Source: Cellulomonas phragmiteti
GTDB taxonomy: Bacteria > Actinomycetota > Actinomycetes > Actinomycetales > Cellulomonadaceae
Assembly: GCF_016862775.1 (NCBI RefSeq)
Contig: NZ_BONP01000010.1
Location: forward strand, 85,299-149,298
DNA length: 64,000 nt
Direction of reading: 5' to 3'
The position numbers were made by a program, and so were the translations under genes. The notes under the pieces were generated by a model that was not told the DNA's origin, did no database searches, and worked only from the letters and a program-made list of their open reading frames with translations. This document shows, piece by piece, positions 48,902-57,083 of the stretch (the stretch's first letter is position 1; every line of letters begins with the position of its first letter).

Positions 48902-49108
48902 TCACCGGTCGTCGTCGCCTGGCCAGCCCCAGCCGGGCGGGTCGTCGTCGTCCGTGCTCACCGCGCTGCGGCGGCTGTCCGTGACGACATCGTTGCGGCT
49001 GCGAGACGTGAGCTCCTGCTCGAGAGCTCGGTAGTTCGTGTCCGGGCTGAAGTACTTCAGCTCCCGGGCGACCTTCGTCTGCTTTGCCTTCTGACGGCCG
49101 CGCCCCAT
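48902..49108 (-). CDS. DUF3073 family protein
   Basis: 68 aa. MGRGRQKAKQTKVARELKYF, SPDTNYRALEQEL is the conserved basic N-terminus of DUF3073; the tail is acidic (STDDDDPPGWGWPGDDD). The family is small, actinobacterial and commonly encoded beside purM, as here. Function unknown; the basic end suggests nucleic-acid or ribosome contact (inference). Confidence 0.93.
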   Translation of the reverse strand: MGRGRQKAKQTKVARELKYFSPDTNYRALEQELTSRSRNDVVTDSRRSAVSTDDDDPPGWGWPGDDDR

Positions 49109-49778
49109 GGCATCGACCCCCTCTGACGTGGAAGCGGGGCGGCTCCGTGCTCACACGTGCGGCCCCGGGTGCTGTTGAGTCTGTTCGTGTCGCAACGGTA
49201 CATGGTCGTGATCCATTCCGACCACCTGCGCCGGGTGGGGTAGGACACGTACGCCACGTGTGCGGCCCCGACATGACGCCCTGGTGGCGGTCCCGTGACT
49301 TGCCGGAGGTCCAGGAGGCGGCAGGAGCGTCGTCCGGCGCGGGACGGCCGGGTGAAATCTGAGAGGTCGATCACGCCTCGGCCGCTCGGCGGGGACCGGA
49401 CGATTGCCCAGATCCGGCGCGTCCGCGCACGTCAGTGCGTCGAAGCGGGTCGATCGCCGACATCCGCGCTGGTCAGCCGTCTGCGCGCGCACTATCGGCC
49501 GGAAGGACGAAACTCCACGGGCCTCGGAGTCACCCGATCAGGCGACGGCCGGTCGGATTCCTCCGGGGATGTGTCCGGATTCGCACGGGTTTACGCTGAG
49601 GGCGTCGGGGACACCCCAACGGCGTGGTGACGGTTGCGACGCCAGGGGCAGGTGTCGGCGGAGACGCGGAGCGTCCTGGAGTTCCCGGTGTGTGTCAGCC
49701 ACGCCGCACGCCGCGTGCCCCGCGGCGCACCGTGACCCGGACCGGCAGGACCGGGCCGCAGAACAAAGGAGGTACGCA
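49109..49778. other. 670-bp intergenic region: DUF3073 and bldC promoters, long bldC leader
   Basis: No convincing gene is present. TACCGT on the minus strand (49200-49195) is a likely DUF3073 -10, 87 bp from its start. TACGCT at 49592-49597 is a likely bldC -10, giving a leader of about 180 nt with several GC hairpins (GACGC-gga-GCGTC; CCCGG-...-CCGGG) before a perfect AAAGGAGGT. Two half-related ACACGTG/CACGTGT-GCGGCCCCG copies lie at 49152 and 49253. The ORFs across this region have atypical composition and overlap one another. Confidence 0.55.
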
Positions 49779-49994
49779 GTGTCCACCACACACTCGTCAC
49801 ATGCAGAGTCCCTGCTGACGCCGTCGGAGGTGGCGACCCTGTTCCGGGTCGACCCGAAGACGGTCACCCGCTGGGCCAAGTCCGGCAAGCTGTCCTCGAT
49901 CCGCACCCTCGGCGGTCACCGCCGTTACCGCGAGTCGGAGGTCCGGGAGCTGCTCGACGGCGTCCCGCAGCCGAGGACGACGACCCAGTCCTGA
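49779..49994 (+). CDS. bldC: BldC, MerR-like developmental regulator
   Basis: 71 aa. ESLLTPSEVATLFRVDPKTV, TRWAKSGKLSSIRTLGGHRR, YRESEVRELL is the BldC winged helix-turn-helix, nearly identical to the Streptomyces protein, which controls the onset of differentiation by head-to-tail binding to DNA direct repeats. Here, in a non-sporulating lineage, it is probably a housekeeping regulator. The GTG is preceded by a perfect AAAGGAGGT. The long leader suggests post-transcriptional control. Confidence 0.95.
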   Translation: MSTTHSSHAESLLTPSEVATLFRVDPKTVTRWAKSGKLSSIRTLGGHRRYRESEVRELLDGVPQPRTTTQS

Positions 49995-50115
49995 CGTCCA
50001 CCCCCGGCGCTGGTCGGCCGGACGTGTTGCGCGCACCGCGGGGGAGTGCGCGAGACGCCGACGACACGGCTGCGGAGGTCCACGGACGTGGGCGCTGGAC
50101 GGCCTCACGGCACCG

Positions 50116-50179
50116 ACGACGACGGCCACCGTGGGACCGACCCGGACGACCGGGCGGTCTCGACGGTGGCCGTCGTCGT
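50116..50179. terminator. Terminator between bldC and the DUF3618 gene
   Basis: ACGACGACGGCCACCGT (50116-50132) pairs with ACGGTGGCCGTCGTCGT (50163-50179); the 30-nt loop can fold further (GACCG/CGGTC). It serves both convergent genes. Confidence 0.85.
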
Positions 50180-50193
50180 GCGTGGAGCCTGCG

Positions 50194-50481
50194 TCAGCCC
50201 CGCGTCGCCCGCCGCACCACGGCGACGACGACGAGGGCGGCGACCGCTCCGGCGATGACGAGCACCTTGCGGGCGCGCGTGCGGTCCTCCGGGAGGGAGG
50301 CGGGGTCCGTGGCGTCGAAGACGAGCCGGCGGCCCTTCTGCGCCAGACGGTCGGCCTGGCGCCGCGGGTCGACCTGGTCCACCAGGGAGTCCACCGTCAT
50401 GGCCAGCTGCTCGCGGGCCAGTGCCACCTCGGCCTCGAGCGCGGCGATCTGCGGGGTCGTCGTCGTGTCCTTCTCGCTCAC
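50194..50481 (-). CDS. DUF3618 domain protein
   Basis: 95 aa. PQIAALEAEVALAREQLAMT, VDSLVDQVDPRRQADRLAQK is the DUF3618 helix; one C-terminal transmembrane segment (ARKVLVIAGAVAALVVVAVV) ends in RRATRG. The GTG overlaps the holin-like gene by 4 bp, and the pair is commonly seen together in actinobacteria. Probably an envelope-associated small protein; function unknown. Confidence 0.87.
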   Translation of the reverse strand: MSEKDTTTTPQIAALEAEVALAREQLAMTVDSLVDQVDPRRQADRLAQKGRRLVFDATDPASLPEDRTRARKVLVIAGAVAALVVVAVVRRATRG

Positions 50482-50912
50482 GTGTGCATCCCCTTCTTCA
50501 CGGCGTCCACGTCCTCCTGCAAGTTCTGGATCGCGCGCTCGGGGACCGGCGGGGTGCCCTTCTGGAAGCGCTTGACCCCCAGCAGGGCGAGCACCGCCGT
50601 CACGGCGGCCAGGACCAGCGAGACGATGAGCGCGGCCAGCCAGGCGGGCAGGACGGTCGCGAGGCCGAGGACGGCCGTCGCGAGGAGCGCGGTCAGCGTG
50701 TACAGCCCGAGCACCGCCGCTCCGACCAGCAGGCCGGCGCCGACGCCCATCTGCTTGGCCTTCGCCGTCATCTCGGCCTTCGCGAGGTCGACCTCCGCCC
50801 GCACGAGGCGGACGGCCTGCTCGCTCAGGTCGCTGACCAGGCGCCCGAGGGACCGTGGGTCCTCGGGCGCGTCGGAGCGCGTGTCGCTCGCCCAACCGGA
50901 GTGCGTGACCAT
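50478..50912 (-). CDS. Phage-holin-superfamily membrane protein (Phage_holin_3_6 type)
   Basis: 144 aa. SLGRLVSDLSEQAVRLVRAE, VDLAKAEMTAKAKQMGVGAG and two or more transmembrane helices (LLVGAAVLGLYTLTALLATA, LAALIVSLVLAAVTAVLALL) match PF07332. In actinobacterial chromosomes this protein is not a phage gene; it is found with DUF3618. GAGGAAGG upstream supports the ATG at 50912. Confidence 0.87.
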   Translation of the reverse strand: MVTHSGWASDTRSDAPEDPRSLGRLVSDLSEQAVRLVRAEVDLAKAEMTAKAKQMGVGAGLLVGAAVLGLYTLTALLATAVLGLATVLPAWLAALIVSLVLAAVTAVLALLGVKRFQKGTPPVPERAIQNLQEDVDAVKKGMHT

Positions 50913-51028
50913 TCGACGACCTTCCTCACCTGCAGGGACGGTTGCTGCCTGACCCTCAGTCTGCAGGTCCGGCCGCGAGCGCGCGACGTGACGCGACGCG
51001 GGCGGGGCTGCCGAAGCGCCCGTCGGGG

Positions 51029-51460
51029 TCAGTCGACCCAGGGGTGCACGAGCTCCTCGGCCGGGTGCGTGCTCGACGGCACGGGAATGACCGGGTTGCC
51101 CGTCGGGAGCATCGCGCGGCCCCAGGCGGCGGCCCCGGCGGCGAGCAGCACGAGTCCCGCGCCGACCAGGAGCGCGGCCAGCGCCAGCGGCACGGCCTCG
51201 GCGAGCGCCACCACCGCTGCGAGCGCGAACAGGGTGATGCCGATCATGGTGAGCAGAGCCGCACCCGCGAACGCGATCGCCGAGGGCCGGATGCGGACGG
51301 CGCGCGTGCGCAGGCTGGCGCCGACGGCGTCGAGCTCGTGCTGGACCGCTGCGCGCACCTTGTCCTCCGCTCGCTCGATCCGGTCCCGTGCGCGTCCGGC
51401 GAGCGGGTCGGTGAGGCGGTCGAGGATGCGGGGGCGGGGGCGGTCGGTCGTCGTGGTCAC
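51029..51460 (-). CDS. Two-helix membrane protein
   Basis: 143 aa. A basic, amphipathic N-terminus (RDRIERAEDKVRAAVQHELD) precedes two transmembrane helices (IAFAGAALLTMIGITLFALA, LALAALLVGAGLVLLAAGAA) and a Pro/His-rich tail. The organisation resembles the neighbouring holin-like protein, and it precedes that gene on the same strand with a 116-bp gap. The GTG at 51460 follows GAGGAC. No family can be named with confidence. Confidence 0.7.
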   Translation of the reverse strand: MTTTTDRPRPRILDRLTDPLAGRARDRIERAEDKVRAAVQHELDAVGASLRTRAVRIRPSAIAFAGAALLTMIGITLFALAAVVALAEAVPLALAALLVGAGLVLLAAGAAAWGRAMLPTGNPVIPVPSSTHPAEELVHPWVD

Positions 51461-51665
51461 GGCGGTGTCCTCGTTCGGTGGGAGGTGTGCACCCACCGTA
51501 GGCACGCAGGTGTGCGCCACGGCCGGGACGATGGGCCCGAGTCGGACGGGCGACCGGGTGAGACGTCCCCGGTCGGCGGCGCGGGGGCGCGCGGCGAGGC
51601 GGCGTGCGTCGAGGGTCAGAGCGGTCGTCACGACCGCGGGCCGGCCGACGGTGGCCGGACATGGC

Positions 51666-51697
51666 GACGGCCCCGGCGGGCGTCCCGCGGGGCCGTC
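51666..51697 (-). terminator. Terminator of the tRNA cluster
   Basis: GACGGCCCC-g-GCGGG-cgt-CCCGC-GGGGCCGTC is an almost perfect 14-bp stem with one bulge, 6 bp beyond the tRNA-Phe 3' end. Confidence 0.85.
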
Positions 51698-51702
51698 TGA
51701 GG

Positions 51703-51775
51703 TGGCTCCGACCGGCGTCGATCCGGTGACCTTTCGATTTTCAGTCGAACGCTCTACCAACTGAGCTACAGAGCC
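51703..51775 (-). tRNA. tRNA-Phe (GAA)
   Basis: Read on the minus strand, GGCTCTG pairs with CGGAGCC. The D arm is AGCTCAGTTGGTAGAGC, the anticodon arm TTCGA-CTGAAAA-TCGAA with GAA anticodon, and the T arm CCGGATCGACGCCGG. CCA is not fully encoded. Confidence 0.95.
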
Positions 51776-51814
51776 TCGCAGCGAGACGAGCGGCCTCTCG
51801 GCCGATCCTCGCAG

Positions 51815-51888
51815 CGACCCCGACGGGACTTGAACCCGCGACCTCCGCCGTGACAGGGCGGCGCGCTAACCAACTGCGCTACGGGGCC
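51815..51888 (-). tRNA. tRNA-Asp (GTC)
   Basis: GGCCCCG acceptor; D arm AGCGCAGTTGGTTAGCGC; anticodon arm CCGCC-CTGTCAC-GGCGG with GTC; T arm GCGGGTTCAAGTCCCGT. A G discriminator base, as expected for Asp. Confidence 0.95.
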
Positions 51889-51933
51889 TCGTGGTGGCCG
51901 GAGCCACCGTGAAGCTTCCTGCTGTACTGCTCG

Positions 51934-52006
51934 TACCCCCAACGGGATTCGAACCCGTGCTACCGCCGTGAAAGGGCGGGGTCCTAGGCCGCTAGACGAT
52001 GAGGGC
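51934..52006 (-). tRNA. tRNA-Glu (TTC)
   Basis: GCCCTCA acceptor; D arm CGTCTAGCGGCCTAGGAC; anticodon arm CCGCC-CTTTCAC-GGCGG with TTC; T arm ACGGGTTCGAATCCCGT. First gene of the Glu-Asp-Phe cluster, an order common in actinobacteria. Confidence 0.95.
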
Positions 52007-52131
52007 GGGTTGTCCGCCCCTGACGTCGAGGCGTCGGAAGACCGGTGATGAGCATACGGGCTGGGGGCCCGAACGCCAAAGCGGGACCGGATGCGCAGGT
52101 CAGCAGCACCCGTGGAGGGCAGGATGGTGCC

Positions 52132-52485
52132 GTGGTGGACATGACGCGCGAGGAGTTCGAGGACGCGGTGCGCGACGCGCTCGACGAGATCCCCGAGGAG
52201 CTGGCGGCGATGATGGACAACGTCGTCGTGCTCGTCGAGGACGAGGCGCCCGCCGACGAGCCGGAGCTGCTCGGGCTGTACGAGGGGACCCCGTTGACCG
52301 AGCGCGGGGAGTTCTGGGCGGCGGGCTCGCTGCCGGACCGCATCTTCGTCTACCGGCTGCCGACGCTCGCGATCTGCGCGGACCGCGACGAGGTGGTCGA
52401 GGAGGTCGCGATCACCGTGGTCCACGAGATCGCCCACCACTTCGGCATCGACGACGACCGCCTGCACGCGCTCGGGTGGGGCTAG
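52132..52485 (+). CDS. Metallopeptidase family protein (minimal zincin)
   Basis: 117 aa. MTREEFEDAVRDALDEIPEE, LAAMMDNVVVLVEDEAP is the family N-terminus; ITVVHEIAHHFGIDDDRLHA contains HExxH plus a downstream Asp as third ligand. Such small zincins (PF06262) lie next to tRNA genes in many actinobacteria. GTG 52132 follows CAGGAT by 6 nt (possible leaderless start); ATG 52141 is the alternative. Proteolytic activity is not established for the family. Confidence 0.88.
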   Translation: MVDMTREEFEDAVRDALDEIPEELAAMMDNVVVLVEDEAPADEPELLGLYEGTPLTERGEFWAAGSLPDRIFVYRLPTLAICADRDEVVEEVAITVVHEIAHHFGIDDDRLHALGWG

Positions 52486-52514
52486 ACCCCTGACGTCACG
52501 GGGCCCGGCACGCC

Positions 52515-52559
52515 GACGGCGGGTGGCGCGCCGCCCCCTGGGGCGCGCCACCCGCCGTC
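52515..52559. terminator. Bidirectional terminator between metallopeptidase and protease genes
   Basis: GACGGCGGGTGGCGCGCC (52515-52532) pairs exactly with its complement at 52542-52559; the short C/G-rich loop can extend the stem. Confidence 0.9.
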
Positions 52560-52659
52560 CCGCGGCCCGTCGGACGGGACGGGCGCGTGCGCCCCGGGTC
52601 GCGGGTGGCGCGACCCGGGGCAGGACGCGACGGACAGGGGAGGGCCCGCCGCGGGTGGG

Positions 52660-53784
52660 TCAGCCGGTGATGAGGCGCAGGCCGTAGGCCTGCAGGATCT
52701 CGTTGACCGGCTGGAAGTACGTGGTGCCACCGGTGCGGCAGTTGCCCGAGCCGCCCGACGTGACGCCCTGAGCCTGCGTGCCGGCGACCAGCGAGCCGCC
52801 GGAGTCGCCCGGCTCGGCGCAGACGGTCGTGCGGATCAGGCCGCTGACCGTGCCCTGGGAGTACCGCACGCTCGTGTTGTAGGCCTGGACGGTGCCGCAG
52901 CGCCAGCCGGTCGTGCTGCCGGAGCGGCAGACGTACGCGCCGACGGCGGCCTGCTGCGAGCCGGTGACGCGCACGGTGCCGCCGGAGTAGTTGTTGACGA
53001 GGCCCAGGGGGGTGTTGCCCGAGGCGACCTGCACCCACGCGTAGTCGTTGCCCGGGAACGAGGAGCCGCGGAAGGTGCCCGTGGGGGAGGTGGTCGGCGC
53101 GCCGACGGCCCCGCAGTGACCCGCGGTGACGAACCCGCCCTGGACGGCGAAGCCGACCGAGCAGCGTGACCGCGCGTTGATGTAGTACGCGTTGCCCCCG
53201 ATGACGTCGATGAAGGTGCGCGGGGCCTCGGGTGCGACGGCGAGCGTGACGGCGTCCGCGGGCAGGCCGGCCGCGGCGACGAGCGCGGCGGCGGCACCGG
53301 TGCCGCCGACCGCCTCGACGACCAGCTTGTTGGTCGTCACGTCGACATACCAGGTGGCGACGTCGGACGGCGGCGCGGCGGCGTCGAGGGTGGCGCCGAG
53401 GGACTCCAGCTGCGCCAGCGAGCGGTCGACGGCGACGGCCGTGACGCCCGCGGCCATGGGGCCGCGGACCTTCGACGGGGCGGTCGTCGCGACGTGCACG
53501 GTGCCGGCGGCCGGGTCGACCCACGCGCCGGCGTACGTCGAGCCCAGCGCCTGCGTGAGCGTGCGGACCTTGGCGGCGGCGTCGGCCTGGAAGGTCATCC
53601 GCTGCGCGGCCTCGGCCCGGGGGACCCCCAGGTCGCGCTCGAGCGCGTCGACCATGCCGGCGGGCAGGTCGGCGGCGGGCGTGGCGGCCGCGGCGCCGCC
53701 GGTGGTCAGGGGGGCGAGCAGCAGGGCGAGCGCGGTGGCGCCGACCGCTGCCAGGCGGCGGCGGGTGGAGACGGAGGTTGTCAT
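52660..53784 (-). CDS. Secreted S1 serine protease (alpha-lytic / 69B4-like)
   Basis: 374 aa preproenzyme. Signal peptide (AAVGATALALLLAPLTTGGA), a pro-domain of about 160 residues that acts as folding chaperone in this group, then the mature protease starting near FIDVIGGNAYYINARSRCS. The triad is His in FVTAGHC, Asp in PGNDYAWVQ and Ser in CAEPGDSGGSL. Three disulfides are predicted. VCRSGSTTGWRCGTVQA and QGVTSGGSGNCRTGGTT match Cellulomonas protease 69B4 closely. GAGAGG precedes the ATG. Promoter palindromes suggest regulation. Confidence 0.94.
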   Translation of the reverse strand: MTTSVSTRRRLAAVGATALALLLAPLTTGGAAAATPAADLPAGMVDALERDLGVPRAEAAQRMTFQADAAAKVRTLTQALGSTYAGAWVDPAAGTVHVATTAPSKVRGPMAAGVTAVAVDRSLAQLESLGATLDAAAPPSDVATWYVDVTTNKLVVEAVGGTGAAAALVAAAGLPADAVTLAVAPEAPRTFIDVIGGNAYYINARSRCSVGFAVQGGFVTAGHCGAVGAPTTSPTGTFRGSSFPGNDYAWVQVASGNTPLGLVNNYSGGTVRVTGSQQAAVGAYVCRSGSTTGWRCGTVQAYNTSVRYSQGTVSGLIRTTVCAEPGDSGGSLVAGTQAQGVTSGGSGNCRTGGTTYFQPVNEILQAYGLRLITG

Positions 53785-53806
53785 GGTGGGGCCTCTCGTT
53801 CGATGA

Positions 53807-53860
53807 TGACCGTGCGGTCACGATAGACTCTGACTGGAGTCAGAAGCCAGATCGCTTCTG
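53807..53860. promoter_or_regulatory. Three palindromes in the protease promoter
   Basis: TGACCG-TG-CGGTCA (53807-53820), CTGACT-GG-AGTCAG (53830-53843) and CAGAAGC-cagatc-GCTTCTG (53841-53860) lie in a row. A minus-strand TATCGT (53825-53820) is the likely protease -10, so the first two overlap the promoter. One or more may bind a regulator; the outer one may be the terminator of the LysR gene. Confidence 0.55.
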
Positions 53861-53898
53861 GGTCATACCGCGGGGTCATACCGCGGGGTCATATGGCG
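53860..53898. repeat. Three tandem copies of a 13-bp repeat at the LysR stop
   Basis: GGGTCATACCGCG occurs at 53860 and 53873 and, as GGGTCATATGGCG, at 53886. The third copy contains the LysR stop codon (TGA read from TCA at 53889). Duplication outside the gene left the protein intact. Confidence 0.85.
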
Positions 53899-54836
53899 GG
53901 GCGCACCGCGCGGTCCGCACCGCGGGCGCGCAGCCGGCACCCGTCGGCCGCCGCGAGCTGCTCCCGCCGGGCGTCGCGCGCCGCGGCCACCAGGCGCGTC
54001 CGCAGCTCGTCGGGGGCGTCGGCGCGCATCGCCAACCAGGTCGACCACGTCAGCGGCGCGCCCCGCAGCGCGACCGCGCGCAGCCCGTCCGGCAGCGCCC
54101 CGTACGGCTGGGCCAGCGCGACCGCGGCCCCTGCGCGCACCAGCTCGAGCCCGGCGGTGCGGTCGCACTCGCTCGGCGCCGGCGGGGCGAACCCTGCCCG
54201 CGAGCACGCGCGCAGGAAGCACTCGCCGAAGCAGCTGTCGCCCGCCGCCTTGACCCACCGCTCGTCCGCGAGCTCCGCCAGCTCGACGTCGTCCCCGCAC
54301 GGGTGGTCGGCACGGACGACCACGTGGACGGCGTCGGTGCCGACGAGGCGCCACTGCGCGCCCGGCGCCGCCGGGGGCAGCGCGTCCCCGCACATGCCGG
54401 CCAGGACCGCGTCGTGGGCCCCCGCGGCGAGCTCGGCCGCCGCGCGCGCCGTGTCGGGGACGCAGCGCAGCGTCGCAGGCGCAGCGCCCGGGTGGGAGAG
54501 CCGGTGGACGAGCGTGGCGGCCAGGGCGGTGCCCGTGGTCGCCAGCCGCAGCGTCGGTGCCGCGTCGTCGCACGCGAGCCGCCGGGCGTCCTGCACCAGG
54601 GCGTCCATCGCCGGCAGCAGGGTGCGCGCGCGGTCCAGCACGAGCAGCCCGAGCGGCGTCGGGCGCACGCCGCGGTGGTCCCGGACGAACGCCGGGCCGC
54701 CGAGGGTCCGGTCGATGCGGGACAGCTGCGCGCTCAGTGCCGGCTGCGCGATGCCGAGCGCGGCCGCCGCCTTGGTGATGCTGCCGAGGGAGGCGACCGT
54801 GGTCAGCGTGCGCAGGTGCCGGACCTCCAGGTCCAT
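53889..54836 (-). CDS. LysR-family transcriptional regulator
   Basis: 315 aa. MDLEVRHLRTLTTVASLGSI, TKAAAALGIAQPALSAQLSR, IDRTLGGPAFVRDHRGVRPT is the LysR helix-turn-helix. The effector domain (residues about 95-300) has the usual LATTGTALAATL start. Several cysteines in the effector domain (CDD, CVP, CGD, CFGECFLRAC) are unusual and may be redox sensitive. TACCCT lies 7 nt before the ATG (leaderless). It is divergent from the LLM oxidoreductase, which is the likely target. Confidence 0.9.
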   Translation of the reverse strand: MDLEVRHLRTLTTVASLGSITKAAAALGIAQPALSAQLSRIDRTLGGPAFVRDHRGVRPTPLGLLVLDRARTLLPAMDALVQDARRLACDDAAPTLRLATTGTALAATLVHRLSHPGAAPATLRCVPDTARAAAELAAGAHDAVLAGMCGDALPPAAPGAQWRLVGTDAVHVVVRADHPCGDDVELAELADERWVKAAGDSCFGECFLRACSRAGFAPPAPSECDRTAGLELVRAGAAVALAQPYGALPDGLRAVALRGAPLTWSTWLAMRADAPDELRTRLVAAARDARREQLAAADGCRLRARGADRAVRPAI

Positions 54837-54947
54837 GGCGCCGAGGGTACGGGGCCGGGCGTCTCCTGTCACTGCCCGGTGTCAAGGCTGGGCCCCATGG
54901 GATGACTGGTGGTCCCTGCGGGGCGCGCGCGGGTAGCGTCGCGTCCC

Positions 54948-55853
54948 ATGGTCCGGGTCGGGGTGGTGCTGCTGCCGCAGGAACGCTGGTCGAGCGCGCG
55001 GGCCCGCTGGCGCCGGGCCGAGGAGCTGGGGTTCGACCACGCCTGGACCTACGACCACCTCGCCTGGCGCGACCTGGCCGACGAGCCGTGGTTCGCGACC
55101 GTCCCGCTGCTCGCCGCAGCGGCGGCCGTCACCGACCGCATCGGGCTGGGCACCTGGGTCGCCTCGCCCAACTTCCGCCACCCCGTGCCGTTCGCCAAGG
55201 ACGTCATGGGCCTGGACGACGTGTCCGGCGGCCGCTTCGTGCTCGGCGTCGGGGCCGGGGGCGAGGGCTGGGACGCCGGCGTCCTGGGCCCGGCGCCCAC
55301 CCGCGGTGAGCGCACCCGCCGGTTCGCCGAGTTCCTGGACGTCCTCGACACGCTGCTCACCCACCCCGTCACCGACCACGCCGGGGAGTTCTACGAGGCG
55401 CACGCGGCCCGCATGGTGCCCGGGACGCTCGCGCGGCCCCGGACCCCGTTCGTCGTGGCCGCCAACGGCCCCCGAGCCATGGCCCTGGCCGCCCGGCACG
55501 GCCAGGGCTGGGCCACCTACGGGCCCGGCACCGGAGTCGGCGACGGCGTCGACGCGGCGGCCGCGCAGGACGCGTGGTGGGACGGGCTCGCGCGCATGGT
55601 GGACGCGTTCGACGAGGTCGACGGCAGCGGGCGCGTGGGGCGGTGGCTGAGCCTCGACGGTGCGCCGCGGTTCTCGCTGGTCTCGGCGGAGCACGCGGCC
55701 GAGGGGGTCGAGCGCGCCGCCGCCCTCGGGTTCGGCGACGTCGTGCTGCACTGGCCCCGCCCGTCGGGCGTCTACGCGGGCGACGAGCGCGAGCTCGAGC
55801 GGTTCGCCGCCGAGCTGCCGCGGCTGCAGGCCCTGGAGCCCGCCGCGCGCTGA
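54948..55853 (+). CDS. LLM-class flavin-dependent oxidoreductase
   Basis: 301 aa TIM-barrel (luciferase-like) enzyme that uses FMN or F420. RVGVVLLPQERWSSARARWR, RAEELGFDHAWTYDHLAWRD, GLGTWVASPNFRHPVPFAKD, VMGLDDVSGGRFVLGVGAGG are family landmarks. PFVVAANGPRAMALAARHGQ fits F420-dependent glucose-6-phosphate-dehydrogenase-like members. TAGCGT lies 8 nt before the ATG (leaderless). It is probably controlled by the divergent LysR protein. Substrate unknown. Confidence 0.9.
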   Translation: MVRVGVVLLPQERWSSARARWRRAEELGFDHAWTYDHLAWRDLADEPWFATVPLLAAAAAVTDRIGLGTWVASPNFRHPVPFAKDVMGLDDVSGGRFVLGVGAGGEGWDAGVLGPAPTRGERTRRFAEFLDVLDTLLTHPVTDHAGEFYEAHAARMVPGTLARPRTPFVVAANGPRAMALAARHGQGWATYGPGTGVGDGVDAAAAQDAWWDGLARMVDAFDEVDGSGRVGRWLSLDGAPRFSLVSAEHAAEGVERAAALGFGDVVLHWPRPSGVYAGDERELERFAAELPRLQALEPAAR

Positions 55854-55944
55854 CGCGCCGGGCTCAGGACGAGGGCTCGGGGTCGCTCGCGCGGTCCCGG
55901 CCCTCACGCGCAGCCGACGGGCAGGCTGTGCCGGCTCCGTCGCG

Positions 55945-56928
55945 TCAGGTGGTCCGGCGGTGGGCGTCCCAGGCGCTGGCGACCATCTGCTCGGGGGTGT
56001 GGCGCATCGCCCAGTCCAGGTCGCGGGCAGCGGCCTCGCCCGACGCGACGATGCGGGCCGGGTCGCCGGGGCGGCGCGGGCCGACCTCGGGCGTGAAGTC
56101 GATCCCCGTGACCTGCGCGACCGTCGTCATGATCTGCGCCACCGACATGCCGTCGCCCGAGCCGAGGTTGTACACGCGCTCGAGCGGTCGGCCGTCCGCC
56201 AGGGCGCGGGCGGCGGCGACGTGGGACACGGCGAGGTCGGCGACGTGCACGTAGTCGCGGACGCAGGTGCCGTCGGGCGTCGGGTAGTCGGCGCCGTTGA
56301 TGCGCGGGGTGCGGCCGGTCGTCAGGGCGTCGAGGACCAGGGGGAACAGGTTGTGGGGGCTCGAGTCGTAGAGGTCGGGCGAGCCGGAGCCGACGACGTT
56401 GAAGTAGCGCAGGGACGTGTGCGCCAGACCCGTCGCGACGCCCTGGTCGCGCAGCAGCCACTCGCCGATGAGCTTGGACTCGCCGTAGGGGGACTCGGGG
56501 GCCGTCGCGGTGGCCTCCGTGACGACGTCGACGTCGGGGGTGCCGTAGACGGCGGCCGAGGACGAGAACACGATGCGGTCGACGCCCGCGCCGGCCATCG
56601 CCTCGAGCAGGCGCGCGGTGCCGGTCACGTTCTGCTCGTAGGTGTGCAGCGGCCGCTGCACCGAGACGCCGGCGTACTTGTAGCCCGCCAGGTGGACGAC
56701 GCCCGTCACGGCGTGCTCCGCCAGCGCGTGCGCCACGGCGTCCGCGTCGACGACCGAGGCGCGCACGAGCGGCACGTCCTCGGGCACGAAGTCGGCGTGA
56801 CCGCTCGACAGGTCGTCGAGGACCACGGGCCGCAGCCGCTCGTCCCCGGTCGCGCGGACCGCGTCCTGGAAGGCGCGCACCACGTGCGCGCCGATGTACC
56901 CCGCCCCACCCGTCACGAGCCACGTCAT
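55945..56928 (-). CDS. galE: UDP-glucose 4-epimerase
   Basis: 327 aa SDR enzyme interconverting UDP-glucose and UDP-galactose. WLVTGGAGYIGAHVVRAFQD binds NAD; VHLAGYKYAGVSVQRPLHTY, FSSSAAVYG, SPYGESKLIGEWLL with the catalytic Tyr-Lys, and RYFNVVGSGSPDL follow. GRTPRINGADYPTPDGTCVR, DYVHVADLA identifies GalE. TATGCT on the minus strand lies 6 nt before the ATG (leaderless). Divergent from the carotenoid operon. Confidence 0.95.
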   Translation of the reverse strand: MTWLVTGGAGYIGAHVVRAFQDAVRATGDERLRPVVLDDLSSGHADFVPEDVPLVRASVVDADAVAHALAEHAVTGVVHLAGYKYAGVSVQRPLHTYEQNVTGTARLLEAMAGAGVDRIVFSSSAAVYGTPDVDVVTEATATAPESPYGESKLIGEWLLRDQGVATGLAHTSLRYFNVVGSGSPDLYDSSPHNLFPLVLDALTTGRTPRINGADYPTPDGTCVRDYVHVADLAVSHVAAARALADGRPLERVYNLGSGDGMSVAQIMTTVAQVTGIDFTPEVGPRRPGDPARIVASGEAAARDLDWAMRHTPEQMVASAWDAHRRTT

Positions 56929-57043
56929 GGAGCCAGCATACCCACCTGATCGAACAGAAGACGACAGATTCAAACATCATCCGACACGTAGATGGGGGTC
57001 GCGCGACATGGCGGGCCGCCCACCGGTGGCCTGGGCGGCGATC

Positions 57044-57057
57044 CTCAGTACGCTGAG
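57044..57057. promoter_or_regulatory. Palindrome at the carotenoid operon promoter
   Basis: CTCAG-TACG-CTGAG overlaps TACGCT (57049-57054), the likely -10 of crtE, about 30 bp before its GTG. A repressor bound here would block the operon. Confidence 0.5.
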
Positions 57058-57083
57058 CATCTTCGAGCCACCGAGGGGGCGAC

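Noticed and set aside
49295..49818. ORFs of 64-122 aa in the bldC upstream region
   Set aside because: They overlap one another on both strands, have no ribosome-binding sites and no recognisable motifs. They cover the bldC promoter and leader.
50478..50912. Prophage remnant because of a holin-type protein
   Set aside because: PF07332 proteins paired with DUF3618 are ordinary chromosomal genes in actinobacteria; no other phage gene is present and the flanking genes are housekeeping.
51703..52006. tRNA-anchored integrated element
   Set aside because: No integrase, direct repeat of a tRNA 3' end, or composition shift is seen on either side of the Glu-Asp-Phe cluster.
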